A DNA stretch of 64,000 bases from CALAED01 sp036555725 (lineage in GTDB: Bacteria > Actinomycetota > Actinomycetes > Streptosporangiales > Streptosporangiaceae), in NCBI GenBank assembly GCA_036555725.1, contig DATBKU010000037.1:1-64000 (forward strand), read 5' to 3'. Below the pieces are notes generated by a model. It was not told the DNA's origin, did not search any database, and saw nothing but the letters and a program-made list of their open reading frames with translations. Shown here piece after piece: positions 51,085 to 59,881 of this stretch. Numbering within the stretch: the stretch's first letter is position 1; each line of letters opens with the position of its first letter. Position numbers and translations under genes: made by a program.

Positions 51085-52097
51085 CGGTTCTCCTGGGTCG
51101 CGCGCAGCGCGTCCAGGCCGCGCAGCACGCGCTCAGGGGTGAACGGCATCGCCTCGAGCCGTACGCCGCACGCGTCGAAGATGGCGTTGGCGATGGCCGG
51201 GATCGGGGCGTTTGCGGTCATCTCGCCGATCCCTTTGGCGCCGTACGGCCCGTTTCCCGCCGGCCGTTCCAAGATCGCGCTGTGCTGGAGCGGGATGTCG
51301 GCCGCCGTGGGCATCAGGTACTCGCTGAAATCCGTCGGCCCGTGGTCCCGGACGGGATAGTACGGCTCGGTCGTCTCGAACAGCGCATGGGACAGCCCCA
51401 TCCAGGCGCCGCCCTCGATCTGCTGGGTCGCCATCGCCGGGTTGAGCGCCCGGCCCATCTCGTAGGTGTTGCGCAGCTCGATCACCTCGACGACCCCGGT
51501 CTCGTCGTCCACCTCGACGACGGCGACCGTGCAGGCGTGCGCCTGGCAGGAATCGGGGTCCATCTCCCCGGTCTCGGGCACCACCGTGCTCGGCTCCTTG
51601 AGGTAGATGCCGCGCCCGGACATCGTGCGCCCGTGCTTGAAGTGCGCGGCCAGCGCCACGTCGGTGACATGGATCTTCTTGTCGGCAACACCCTTCACCA
51701 TGATGTGGCCGGTGCCGTCGGTCTCGAGGTCGGCCGGGTCTGCCTCCAACTCCTCGGCGGCGACCTCGAGCATTACCTCGCGTGCCTCCTTGGCGGCCAT
51801 GATGACGGCGTTCCCCACCCGATGGGTGCCGCGGCTGGCGAACGTGCCCATGCAGTGCGGCCCGGTGTCGGTGTCGGCGGTGTCGATGAGGACGTTCTCG
51901 TACGGCAGGCCGAGCGTCTCGGCGGCGCACTGGGCGATGACCGTTTTCAGGCCCTGCCCGAGATCCACCGACGAGAGCGACACCACGAACGTGCCGGTCG
52001 TGGTCGAGTGGATCAGCGCCTGGGACGGGTCGCCGCCGAGGTTCATCCCGGTCGGGTAGTTCACCGCGGCGTAGCCGACCCCGCGCAGCCTGGCCAT
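51081..52097 (-). CDS. Mo-hydroxylase molybdopterin-binding subunit, C-terminal half
   Basis: A 338-residue protein corresponding to the second half of xanthine-dehydrogenase-type large subunits: RLRGVGYAAVNYPTGMNLGG, VSLSSVDLGQGLKTVIAQCA (VDxGQG motif), CMGTFASRGTHRVGNAV, and the catalytic-Glu region PYGAKGIGEMTANAPIPAIA. Its ATG at 52097 overlaps the stop of the N-terminal half by one base (TGATG). Split large subunits are known for nicotinate dehydrogenase of Eubacterium barkeri, so this may be natural and not a broken gene. Both halves keep their key motifs. Confidence 0.9.
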   Translation of the reverse strand: MARLRGVGYAAVNYPTGMNLGGDPSQALIHSTTTGTFVVSLSSVDLGQGLKTVIAQCAAETLGLPYENVLIDTADTDTGPHCMGTFASRGTHRVGNAVIMAAKEAREVMLEVAAEELEADPADLETDGTGHIMVKGVADKKIHVTDVALAAHFKHGRTMSGRGIYLKEPSTVVPETGEMDPDSCQAHACTVAVVEVDDETGVVEVIELRNTYEMGRALNPAMATQQIEGGAWMGLSHALFETTEPYYPVRDHGPTDFSEYLMPTAADIPLQHSAILERPAGNGPYGAKGIGEMTANAPIPAIANAIFDACGVRLEAMPFTPERVLRGLDALRATQENR

Positions 52098-53482
52098 CAG
52101 AGCCCCTCCCGTGCGGTGGACGACATGCGGCGATAGGCAGCGGGCAGTTCGTGCCCGGCGAGCTCGGCGGCTTTCTGGATCACCTCGACCAGCGCGGTGC
52201 CCTCGGCGACCTTGCGGTGCGCCTTCATGTCGCCGTCGCGGTACGCGTTGATCAGCCGCAGCTGGAGCGGATCCATGTCCAGCTCGCGGGCGACGCGGTC
52301 CATCTGCGACTCCAGCGCGAAGTCGCCGATGGTGACGCCGAACCCGCGCATCGCACTCGACGGCGTGCGGTTGGTGAACACACAGTGAGCGTCCACCCAC
52401 ACGTTCGGAACGGAGTACGGACCGGGCATGTGCGCGGCCGCCTTGGTGGTGCCGTACGGGCTGTGCCGGGCGTAGGCGCCGGCGTCGACGTACAGCGTGA
52501 TCTTGCGCGCCACGATCCGGCCGTCGTTCATCACCCCGTCCTTGATGTAGAACCGCTCGGCCGCCCGCGGGGACGAGACCTGCATCTCCTCGGCTCGGTT
52601 GTAGACGAACTTCACGGGGCGGTTGGTCGCCATCGCCGCCACGCAGGCGACCGGCTCGACCATGACGTCGACCTTGCCGCCGAAGCCGCCGCCCACGGTG
52701 CCGCCGACGATGCGGAGCTTGTTGAACGGTGTTTCGAGAATGAGGGCGGTGTTGTCGAGGGTGAAGAAACACGCCTGGGTATCGGAGTGGATGCGGAGCC
52801 GTCCGTCCGCCTGTGGGACCACGATGCAGCCGGTGGTCTCGGTCGGGGCGTGCTCGATCGGCGCGGAGTCGTACCGCCACTCGAAGAGATGATCGGTCTC
52901 CGCGAACGCCCGCTCGACGTCGCCGAACCGGACCCGGCGGCAGTGGTGGCCCTCGTAGGTGAAGTAGTTGCGCCCGTGATACTCGTTGACCAGCGGGGCT
53001 CCCTCGGCGAGCGCCTCCTCGACGTCGAAGACGGCCGGGAGATCCTCGTAGTCGACCCGCACCCTGGCCACCGCGTCGTAGGCGGCGGCCTCGGTCTCGG
53101 CGACCACGGCGCAGATCGGCTCGCCCAGGTACCGTACGGTGCCCTCCGCCAGGATCGGCTCGTCGTCCGGCTCGACGCCGATCAGCTTCAGCGGCGTGAA
53201 CAGGTTGTTCGGGATGTCGGCGTGCGTCACGATCCGGACGACTCCGGGCAGGGCCAGCGCCTCGGTCAGGTCGACGCCGCGGATCCTGGCGTGATGCCGC
53301 GCCGAGCGGTGCATCTTGAGATGCAGCAGCCCCGGCGGGTTGAGGTCTTCGAAGAACTGGGTGCGGCCCGTGACGTGGCCGAGCGCGTCCGAGCGCCGTA
53401 CCACCGAGCCGATGACGTTGAACTCATCGTCGCGCTCGGCGGCGAAGTACGACTTGTCGATGGGGGCCGGCCGGAACGTCAT
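52097..53482 (-). CDS. Mo-hydroxylase molybdopterin-binding subunit, N-terminal half
   Basis: A 461-residue protein with the Ald_Xan_dh_C hammerhead region (GRTQFFEDLNPPGLLHLKMH, TVRYLGEPICAVVAETEAAA) and the first MoCo-binding part (GGTVGGGFGGKVDVMVEPVA, TPSSAMRGFGVTIGDFALES). It ends at AREGL with a clean stop where one-piece enzymes continue. The ATG at 53482 overlaps the 2Fe-2S gene stop (ATGA). It acts with the other half, the 2Fe-2S and FAD subunits in a cytoplasmic complex oxidising an N-heterocycle, purine or aldehyde. Confidence 0.92.
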   Translation of the reverse strand: MTFRPAPIDKSYFAAERDDEFNVIGSVVRRSDALGHVTGRTQFFEDLNPPGLLHLKMHRSARHHARIRGVDLTEALALPGVVRIVTHADIPNNLFTPLKLIGVEPDDEPILAEGTVRYLGEPICAVVAETEAAAYDAVARVRVDYEDLPAVFDVEEALAEGAPLVNEYHGRNYFTYEGHHCRRVRFGDVERAFAETDHLFEWRYDSAPIEHAPTETTGCIVVPQADGRLRIHSDTQACFFTLDNTALILETPFNKLRIVGGTVGGGFGGKVDVMVEPVACVAAMATNRPVKFVYNRAEEMQVSSPRAAERFYIKDGVMNDGRIVARKITLYVDAGAYARHSPYGTTKAAAHMPGPYSVPNVWVDAHCVFTNRTPSSAMRGFGVTIGDFALESQMDRVARELDMDPLQLRLINAYRDGDMKAHRKVAEGTALVEVIQKAAELAGHELPAAYRRMSSTAREGL

Positions 53483-53982
53483 CGGGCCACCCGCTCTATG
53501 GACGGCGTCGCCGTCGCGCGCCGGCGGGCCGCGTCCAGGATCGCGTTCACGATGGACCGGTAGCCCGTGCAGCGGCAGACGTTGCCGGAGATCGCCTCGG
53601 CAACGTCGGCCTCGCTCGGGTCGGGGTTGGTTTCCAGCAGGGCCTCGGCGGCCATGATCATCCCGGCCGTACAGAAGCCGCACTGGGTGGCGAAGTTGTC
53701 GACGAAGGAACTTTGTACCTCGTCCAGTTCGCCGTCGGCGGCGACGCCCTCGAGGGTCTGCACGGCGCCGCCCTCGATGGTCTCGACGGCCACCAGGCAG
53801 GACGGCACGGCCCTGCCGTCGACGCGGACCGTGCAGGTGCCGCAGCCGCCCTGCGCGCAGCCGCGCTTGGCCGCCGTGAGGCCGAGGGAGTCGCGCAGCG
53901 CGGACAGCAGAGAGTCTCCGGGCCTGGCGATGAACTCTCGTTCCGTGGCGTTGACGACGAGCGACACGATCTTCGACGCCAT
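53479..53982 (-). CDS. (2Fe-2S)-binding subunit of Mo-hydroxylase
   Basis: A 167-residue CoxS-type subunit. The plant-type ferredoxin cluster is CAQGGCGTC with a later Cys in VPSCLVAVE; the alpha-helical second cluster is CGFCTAGM and CRCTGYRSI. It passes electrons from the Mo centre to FAD. ATG 53982; downstream overlap of 4 bp with the Mo subunit. The upstream FAD gene ends 58 bp before it. Confidence 0.95.
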   Translation of the reverse strand: MASKIVSLVVNATEREFIARPGDSLLSALRDSLGLTAAKRGCAQGGCGTCTVRVDGRAVPSCLVAVETIEGGAVQTLEGVAADGELDEVQSSFVDNFATQCGFCTAGMIMAAEALLETNPDPSEADVAEAISGNVCRCTGYRSIVNAILDAARRRATATPSIERVAR

Positions 53983-54040
53983 GGCCGCCTCCTTTCCGTG
54001 GGGATGGTTTGCGCGACCCGGGGTGGGATTGTCGGCGCCG

Positions 54041-54850
54041 TCAGTCGGGGCCGAGGAAGGCGCGGCGCAGATGGACGGGTAGCACGCGGGTCCGGTACCA
54101 GACGCTCGCGTACGCGTCGTCGAACGGCTCGATGTCCGTCCGTGCGGCCCGGCCGGCCTCGTCGAGCACGTCGTGCGTCAGGGGCCGGCCGACCAGAGCG
54201 CGTTCGGCGGCGGCCGCCCGGACCGGACGGGGCGCCACCCCGCCCAGCGCGATCCGTACCGAGGCGACGACTCCGGACGCGAGCACTGCCACGGCCGCGA
54301 CGGTCACGATCGACGCCGAGTTCAGCCGGCGGCGCATGGCCTTGTGGTAGTACCAGGTGCCGCCCCCCGGCAGCGGCACCTGGACGGCCTGGACGAGCTC
54401 GCCTGCGGCGATCCCCGCGGTCAGCACGTCCGCCACGGCGGCGACGCGGAGCCCGCCCGGGCCGGCGATCTCGCAGGTGGCGTCGAGCGCGAGCAGGCAG
54501 ACGGCGAGGTCTCCGTACGGCTGCGCGACGAACAGGTTGCCGCCGACCGTCGCGAGGTTCCGTACCGCCGGGGACGCGATCGACCGGACGGCAGGGCGGA
54601 GGAAGCCCAGCGCGGGATGCGCCTCGATGGCCGACAAGGTGGTGGCCGCGCCGATCCCGGCCGTCCCCTCGCTCACCCGGATGGCGTCGAGCCCGGCCCG
54701 CCGCAGGCTGACCCACTCCGGCTCGATCGCGCCGCCGTTGTTCACCAGCGGCATGACGACGGTGCCGCCACCCATGACCCGGCCTCCGGCGGCGACCAGG
54801 GCGGCCGCCGTCTCGGCCGACTCCGGCACATGGACTGCCCGGACGGTCAT
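54041..54850 (-). CDS. FAD-binding subunit of Mo-hydroxylase (CoxM type)
   Basis: A 269-residue subunit with the two FAD motifs: AAGGRVMGGGTVVMPLVNNG near residue 20 and TVGGNLFVAQPYGDLAVCLL near 100, plus the CO_deh_flav_C tail. First gene of a five-gene overlapping operon (FAD, 2Fe-2S, Mo-N, Mo-C, amidohydrolase). The start ATG 54850 lies immediately next to the TTATCGNTAA operators, so it is directly under control of the divergent GntR regulator. Confidence 0.92.
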   Translation of the reverse strand: MTVRAVHVPESAETAAALVAAGGRVMGGGTVVMPLVNNGGAIEPEWVSLRRAGLDAIRVSEGTAGIGAATTLSAIEAHPALGFLRPAVRSIASPAVRNLATVGGNLFVAQPYGDLAVCLLALDATCEIAGPGGLRVAAVADVLTAGIAAGELVQAVQVPLPGGGTWYYHKAMRRRLNSASIVTVAAVAVLASGVVASVRIALGGVAPRPVRAAAAERALVGRPLTHDVLDEAGRAARTDIEPFDDAYASVWYRTRVLPVHLRRAFLGPD

Positions 54851-54865
54851 GCCGTCCTCCTGATA

Positions 54866-54891
54866 AATTATCGATAATTGATTATCGCTAA
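54866..54891. promoter_or_regulatory. Tandem TTATCGNTAA operators between FAD-subunit and GntR genes
   Basis: TTATCGATAA (54868-54877, inside the perfect 14-bp palindrome AATTATCGATAATT) and TTATCGCTAA (54882-54891), 14 bp apart, in a strikingly AT-rich island. The divergent FadR-type regulator is the obvious ligand. Confidence 0.65.
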
Positions 54892-54976
54892 AGTATTGGC
54901 CGGGTTGCTCCGGTCGTCAACCACCCCGAGAGAACGGGAAACGATCACCGATGTCCGCGTTGAATACGATTGCGCC

Positions 54977-55645
54977 GTGACCACTAACGTGCCGCACCTG
55001 ACGCTGTCGCAGCACATCCGCGACTCGCTGGTCAGCCGCATCGTCTCCGGCGAGATCGAGCCGGGCGAGCGCCTGGTCGAAACCCAGCTCGCGGCGGCGT
55101 ACGGCACGAGCCAGGCCCCCGTCCGCGAGGCGTTGCGCGAGCTCGAGGCCATGCGCATGGTCGAGACCCGGCCGCGCCGCGGCACGTACGTACGGCACTT
55201 CATCCAGCAAACGCTGCGGGAGAGCTACGTCGTACGGGCCGCGCTGGAGGAGACGGCCACCCGGCTGGCCATGCTCGCCGGCACCATGCCGCTCGACGCG
55301 CTGCGCGCCGAGGTCGCGGCGATGCGGGCCGCGGCCCGCGACGACGACATCGAGGCGTCCGCCCGGGCCAGCGTCGCCTTCCACCGCCACGTCATCGACG
55401 CCGCGCAGAACGAGCTGCTCAAGCTGTCGTGGGAGGCGCTGCAGATCGAGGCGCGGACGTCGGTCACCATCGTGGCGACCGAGGTGACCCCCGCCGAGAT
55501 CGCCCACGACCACGCCGTGCTGCTCCAGGCGATCGAGCGGGGCGACCTCGAGACCGCGTGCCGCGATGCGCGAGACCACCAATGGCACTACGCCGACCTG
55601 CCGCACGACGCGCACGGCCGCAACCGTACGGCCACGGCGGGCTAG
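54977..55645 (+). CDS. GntR-family regulator, FadR subfamily (FCD domain)
   Basis: A 222-residue regulator. The N-terminal winged helix (LSQHIRDSLVSRIVSGEIEP, YGTSQAPVREALRELEAMRM) is followed by the all-helical FCD ligand domain with the metal-binding residues spaced as usual (VAFHRHVIDAA; DHAVLLQAIERGD; DHQWHY). GTG 54977 gives a normal N-terminus and may be near-leaderless. Divergent from the Mo-hydroxylase operon across the TTATCGNTAA sites; likely repressor relieved by the pathway substrate. Confidence 0.9.
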   Translation: MTTNVPHLTLSQHIRDSLVSRIVSGEIEPGERLVETQLAAAYGTSQAPVREALRELEAMRMVETRPRRGTYVRHFIQQTLRESYVVRAALEETATRLAMLAGTMPLDALRAEVAAMRAAARDDDIEASARASVAFHRHVIDAAQNELLKLSWEALQIEARTSVTIVATEVTPAEIAHDHAVLLQAIERGDLETACRDARDHQWHYADLPHDAHGRNRTATAG

Positions 55646-55683
55646 GCCCGCTGCCTGGCTCGCAGATAGGGAGGACCGCTGAC

Positions 55684-55974
55684 ATGGCGTTCGTCGTCGC
55701 CGCGATCTGGAAGGCCAAGCCCGGCGAGGCCGGCCGCATCACCGAGGTGATCAAGACGCTGACCCCGCTGTCGCGCGCCGAGCCGGGGAACCTCTTCTAC
55801 CAGGCCCAGGTCTCCCCCGACGAGCCGGAGACCTTTCTGCTGTACGAGCAGTACACCGACGCGCAGGCGTACGAGGACCACAAGAACGCGCCGTACTTTC
55901 AGCAGCACGTGTTCGGCTACGCGCTGGACTACCTCGTCGAACGCAGCGTCCGTACGTACGAAACGATCGACTGA
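55684..55974 (+). CDS. Antibiotic biosynthesis monooxygenase (ABM/YgiN-like)
   Basis: A 96-residue ferredoxin-like ABM domain: VVAAIWKAKPGEAGRITEVI, PGNLFYQAQVSPDEPETFLL, EQYTDAQAYEDHKNAPYFQQ. YgiN-like ABM proteins are cofactor-free quinol monooxygenases. ATG 55684 with GGGAGGA. It follows the GntR gene by 38 bp and is probably co-transcribed, adding a second oxidation step to the Mo-hydroxylase pathway (inference). Confidence 0.9.
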   Translation: MAFVVAAIWKAKPGEAGRITEVIKTLTPLSRAEPGNLFYQAQVSPDEPETFLLYEQYTDAQAYEDHKNAPYFQQHVFGYALDYLVERSVRTYETID

Positions 55975-55990
55975 GTTTCCGGCGGGCCGG

Positions 55991-57409
55991 TCAGGCGGCG
56001 TCCACCGCGTCGATGAGGGTGTTGACGGCGTGGTCGTAGCCGTGCTGGGGCGGTGCGGCATAGCCGATGACGATGCCGTACGGCGATCGCTCCGGCCGGT
56101 GATAGTACGCCGAGAGCCCGTCGACCGTGACGCCGCGGCCGGCCAGATGATGGAGCAGCGCGGGCTCCGCGGCGCTGCCACCGGGGAGTTGGAGGACTGC
56201 GTGCAGGCCGGCCGCGATTCCGGACAGCCGGGCGTGTGGCAGCCGCCGGGCGACGGCGGCGCCGAGGAGGTCGCGGCGCCGCCGGTACCGGGACCGGCAC
56301 CGCCGCAGGTGCCGGTCGATCTCGCCGGTACGGATGAGGTGCGCGAGGACGAGCTGGTCGATGACGCTGACGTGGGCGGCGTCCCCGTCCATGACCTGCT
56401 GGAGTGGCGAGAAGAGGCCGTCGGGCACGACGAGCCAGCCGAGCCGCAGGCCCGGCCCGATGGTCTTGCTGGTCGTGCCGACGTAGACGACCCGGTCGGG
56501 AGCCATGCCCTGCAGCGCGCCGACGGGCTGGCGGTCGTAGCGGAACTCGCCGTCGTAGTCGTCTTCGACGATGAACCCCCTGGTGCGGTGCGCCCAGGCG
56601 ACCAGCCGGGTACGGCGGTCCGGGCGCAGGGTGACGCCGAGCGGATACTGGTGGGCTGGGGTGGTGACGACCGCGGCGGGCCGGCCGGTGAGCCGGTCGA
56701 CCTCGAGCCCATCGCCGTCCACCGGGATGTGGACGGTGTCGAGCCCGGCCCGTTCGGCGAGCAGCCGGTAGTCGCGCGGAAAGGGGTCCTCGAAGGCGAC
56801 GGCTGCCGCGCCGTCCAGACGCACCGCCTGGCAGATGAGCCGGAGGGCGTGGGTGAACCCGGCGCAGACGACGATCCGGTCGGGGGTGGTCACTACGCCG
56901 CGGGCCCGGCCCAGGTAGTGCGCCAGCGCCTCTTTGAGGACGGCGTCGCCGGTCGGGTCGGCGTTGCCGAACGCGCTGTTGGGCGCGGTCTGCAGGACCT
57001 TGCGGGTGGCGGCGAGCCATGGGCCGCGCGGAAACAGCGACAGGTCCGGCCGCCCCGGACGTAGATCCACTCCGGCGGCGGGCGGCACGTACAGCTGGGG
57101 GAACGGAGTGGCCATGCCGGGCGTACGAGCGGGTCGGGTGGCGGGTTGCGGCGCGACGTGGACTCCCGATCGCTGCCTGGCCGACAGATATCCCTCGGCG
57201 ATGAGCTGGTCGTAGGCCTGGGTGACGGTGCCGCGTGCGACGCCGAGATCGCGGGCGAGCGCTCGCGACGAGGGCAGTGGTGTGCCCGCCGCCAGCCGCC
57301 CGTCGCGGACGGCGTCGCGCAGCGCCCGCTCCAGGCCGGCCCGCAGGCCGTGTGCCCGATCGATCCGCAGGTGCAGGTCCAGCTCGCGTCTGGACCACTG
57401 TTCCTCCAT
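55991..57409 (-). CDS. MocR-family regulator (GntR HTH + aminotransferase fold)
   Basis: A 472-residue protein: GntR winged helix (about 20-85; LPSSRALARDLGVARGTVTQ), linker, then a fold-type I aminotransferase domain with AFEDPFPRDYRLLAERAGLD, VEDDYDGEFRYDRQPVGALQ and the PLP-Lys in GTTSKTIGPGLRLGWLV. MocR proteins use PLP-bound amino compounds as effectors. ATG 57409 behind GGAGGAAC. Divergent from a LysE-type exporter, with TCTGG repeats in between; it probably regulates that exporter. Confidence 0.93.
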   Translation of the reverse strand: MEEQWSRRELDLHLRIDRAHGLRAGLERALRDAVRDGRLAAGTPLPSSRALARDLGVARGTVTQAYDQLIAEGYLSARQRSGVHVAPQPATRPARTPGMATPFPQLYVPPAAGVDLRPGRPDLSLFPRGPWLAATRKVLQTAPNSAFGNADPTGDAVLKEALAHYLGRARGVVTTPDRIVVCAGFTHALRLICQAVRLDGAAAVAFEDPFPRDYRLLAERAGLDTVHIPVDGDGLEVDRLTGRPAAVVTTPAHQYPLGVTLRPDRRTRLVAWAHRTRGFIVEDDYDGEFRYDRQPVGALQGMAPDRVVYVGTTSKTIGPGLRLGWLVVPDGLFSPLQQVMDGDAAHVSVIDQLVLAHLIRTGEIDRHLRRCRSRYRRRRDLLGAAVARRLPHARLSGIAAGLHAVLQLPGGSAAEPALLHHLAGRGVTVDGLSAYYHRPERSPYGIVIGYAAPPQHGYDHAVNTLIDAVDAA

Positions 57410-57412
57410 GGA

Positions 57413-57436
57413 TCTGGACTATAGGTCTGGTCCAGA
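57413..57436. promoter_or_regulatory. MocR operator candidate
   Basis: TCTGGAC (57413-57419) and TCTGGTC (57426-57432) form direct repeats 13 bp apart; the second also makes an inverted repeat GTCCAGA (57430-57436) with the first. A further TCTGGAC lies inside the MocR coding start (57389-57395). Direct repeats are typical of MocR/GabR sites. Confidence 0.5.
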
Positions 57437-57514
57437 AGCTCCGTAGCGTCGTGCATTGAAGACTCCCGGCCTCGCAGGAGGAATGATGCTCTGTCGCCGG
57501 CTCGGAGCGCGGCC

Positions 57515-58138
57515 GTGATCGTACGTCCCGAACTGCTCGCCACCTATCTGGTGACGGTGCTGATCCTGGAGATCATGCCGGGACCCGACATGCTCTTGAC
57601 CCTCGCCAGCGGGATCCGCGGCGGGCCAGGGGCCGGGTTCTGCGCCGCGGTGGGCTGCGCGCTGGGCGAGGCCATGCACATCACCGCGGCCGCCGCCGGC
57701 CTGGCCGCCCTCTTCCGCACCTCACCCCTGCTCTACGACGGGACCCGCCTGGCCGGAGTCGGCTATCTGGCGTGGCTCGGCATCCATGCGCTGCGCTCCC
57801 GGGGATCGGAGGTCGCCGCACCCGGCGGCGCGAGCAGCCCTCGCCGCGCGCTGTCGCGGGGAATGGTCGGAAATCTGCTCAACCCGAAGATGGCCGTCTT
57901 CACGATCACCTTCCTCCCGCAGTTCGTGGAACCCGCCCGCGGGCACGTCATCGCGCAGTTCGTCGTCCTCGGCGCGCTGTTCCTCGCGCTGGAGATCGTC
58001 ATCGACGGCACCGTCGGCCTGCTCGCGGGCCGTATCGGATCCCTGCTGACCACCCGCGAACGCGGCAGACGCCGCCTCAACACCCTGACCGGCTCGCTTT
58101 ACCTCGCCCTCGCCACCATGCTGGCGACCACACACTAG
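57515..58138 (+). CDS. LysE/RhtB-family exporter
   Basis: A 207-residue six-helix membrane protein: EIMPGPDMLLTLASGIRGGP near the N-terminus and SRGMVGNLLNPKMAVFTITF in the middle, the conserved NPK motif of the family. It exports amino acids or related compounds. GTG 57515. Divergent MocR regulator 105 bp away. Confidence 0.9.
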   Translation: MIVRPELLATYLVTVLILEIMPGPDMLLTLASGIRGGPGAGFCAAVGCALGEAMHITAAAAGLAALFRTSPLLYDGTRLAGVGYLAWLGIHALRSRGSEVAAPGGASSPRRALSRGMVGNLLNPKMAVFTITFLPQFVEPARGHVIAQFVVLGALFLALEIVIDGTVGLLAGRIGSLLTTRERGRRRLNTLTGSLYLALATMLATTH

Positions 58139-58173
58139 GCAACGCCGGCCACGACCCGTACCGCTGCGGAACG

Positions 58174-58929
58174 CTAGCCGCGGCCGACGAAGGACGGCAT
58201 GGTCGTGGCCATGATCGTGAGGAACTGGACGTTGGCGTCCAGCGGCAGGCCCGCCATGTAGAGAACACCGTCGACGACATGCTCGACGTGCATCACCGGC
58301 TCGGGCCTGATCGAGCCGTCGGCCTGCAGGGTGCCCTGGCTGAAGCCGCCGGTCATCTCGGTGGCGGCGTTGCCGATGTCGATCTGCCCGCAGGCGATGT
58401 TGTGCCGGCGGCCCTCCAGCGCCAGCGTCTTGGTCAACCCGGTCACAGCGTGCTTGGTGGCCGTGTAGGCGGCCGAGTGCGGGCGCGGGGTGTGCGCCGA
58501 CAGCGAGCCGTTGTTGATGATGCGGCCGCCCTGCGGCTCCTGCTCCCTCATGATCCGGAATGCTTGCTGGGCGCACAGGAACGAGCCGGTCAGGTTCGTG
58601 TCGACGACGGCTCGCCACTGTTCGTGGTCGACGTCTTCGATGGGCGCCGGTACGCCGAAGATCCCGGCGTTGTTCACCAGCAGATCGAGCCGCCCCCACG
58701 CGTCCCGTACGGCCGCGAACAGGGCCGCGACCGACTCGGGCGAGGTCACGTCGGCCGGCACGGTCAGCACCTGGCCGTCCGGCCCGTCCGCCGTCTCGCG
58801 CAGTGCCTCGGCCCGGCGGCCGGCCAGCGCGACGCGCCAGCCCGCGCCCAGCAGCCCTCTCGTCACCGCGCGGCCGATACCGGAGCCGGCGCCCGTCACC
58901 ACGGCCACCCGGCCGGAAGCCTCGTCCAC
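58174..58929 (-). CDS. Short-chain dehydrogenase/reductase
   Basis: A 251-residue classical SDR: TGAGSGIGRAVTRGLLGAGW (cofactor), LVNNAGIFGVPAP, NGSLSAHTPRPHSAAYTATK (Ser-Tyr-Lys). The C-terminus QFLTIMATTMPSFVGRG is typical of actinobacterial members. NAD(P)-dependent oxidation or reduction of an unknown alcohol/ketone. The GTG at 58929 has AAGGCGG before it. It lies downstream of the DUF574 gene on the same strand, 41 bp apart. Confidence 0.9.
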   Translation of the reverse strand: MDEASGRVAVVTGAGSGIGRAVTRGLLGAGWRVALAGRRAEALRETADGPDGQVLTVPADVTSPESVAALFAAVRDAWGRLDLLVNNAGIFGVPAPIEDVDHEQWRAVVDTNLTGSFLCAQQAFRIMREQEPQGGRIINNGSLSAHTPRPHSAAYTATKHAVTGLTKTLALEGRRHNIACGQIDIGNAATEMTGGFSQGTLQADGSIRPEPVMHVEHVVDGVLYMAGLPLDANVQFLTIMATTMPSFVGRG

Positions 58930-58970
58930 GAGCCGCCCGCCTTCCAACTCTTTCCCGCTCTTCTCGCGAC

Positions 58971-59801
58971 CTATTTCTTTCTCGCCGCGCCGCCCACCGC
59001 CAGGTGGTGCATGGCCTCCGGCAGTTGCGGATCGCCGAACGCGGGCCGCCACTCGTGGTACGGCACCAGGCCCGGCTCGACCAGGCCGAAGTCACCGAAG
59101 TAGGCGAGGATCTCGTCGCGGGTGCGGAACCGTCCGGTCCCCAGGTTCTCCGAGAACACCTTCTCCGCTTCGACCGCCATCGCGGCGTAGCGCGGGTTCG
59201 CGCCCCCCGGATTGTGGAAGTGGGAGAGGGCCATATAGCTGCCCGGCGGCAGCGCGTCACGCAGCGTCCGCGCGATGCCCTCCGGGTCCTCTTCGTCTGT
59301 CACGTGATGCAGGATGGCGAACAGCAGCAGCCCGATCGGCCGGTCGAAGTCGAGGAACCCGGTGACCGTCGGATCGCTCAGAATCTCCTCCGGCCGGCGC
59401 ACGTCGGCCGTGATGACCTCGGTAGCGTCCGTACGACCCAGGATCGCGCGCGCGTGGACCAGCACCATCGGATCGTTGTCCACGTAGACGACCCGGGCCG
59501 ACGGCTCGATCGCGTGCGCGACCTCGTGCACGTTGCCCTGCGTGGGCAGCCCGGAGCCGATATCGATGAACTGATGGATCCCCGCCTCGGTCACCAGGTA
59601 ACGCACGACCCGCCGCAGGAACGCGCGGTTGCCGCGCGCGCCGGCCTCGGCCGGCATGACCTGATGCGACAGCTCCGCCACCTGCCGGTCGATGGCGAAG
59701 TTGTCCTTGCCGCCCAACGTGTAGTCGTAGACCCGGGCGATGTTGGGCCTGCTGATGTCGAGCCCTGCGGGAACCCGCTCGTCACTGGCCGCCACGGCCA
59801 T
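58971..59801 (-). CDS. SAM-dependent methyltransferase, PF04672/DUF574 family
   Basis: A 276-residue paralogue of the protein at 11900-12712, with NIARVYDYTLGGKDNFAIDR, FIDIGSGLPTQGNVHEVAHA, VVYVDNDPMVLVHARAILGR and EPGLVPYHEWRPAFGDPQLP. Substrate unknown. ATG 59801 immediately behind GAAGAGGAG. It may be co-transcribed with the SDR. Confidence 0.92.
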   Translation of the reverse strand: MAVAASDERVPAGLDISRPNIARVYDYTLGGKDNFAIDRQVAELSHQVMPAEAGARGNRAFLRRVVRYLVTEAGIHQFIDIGSGLPTQGNVHEVAHAIEPSARVVYVDNDPMVLVHARAILGRTDATEVITADVRRPEEILSDPTVTGFLDFDRPIGLLLFAILHHVTDEEDPEGIARTLRDALPPGSYMALSHFHNPGGANPRYAAMAVEAEKVFSENLGTGRFRTRDEILAYFGDFGLVEPGLVPYHEWRPAFGDPQLPEAMHHLAVGGAARKK

Positions 59802-59881
59802 CTCCTCTTCCCGGCGCCTACTCCCCCATCACTGCCCGCATCGTATCCACCCGTACGTACAAACCAGGGCGGAAGCCGCGG

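Noticed and set aside
51081..53482. Split Mo subunit as a broken gene
   Set aside because: The junction is a clean TGATG overlap, both halves begin and end sensibly with intact motifs, and natural split enzymes are known; kept as two genes.
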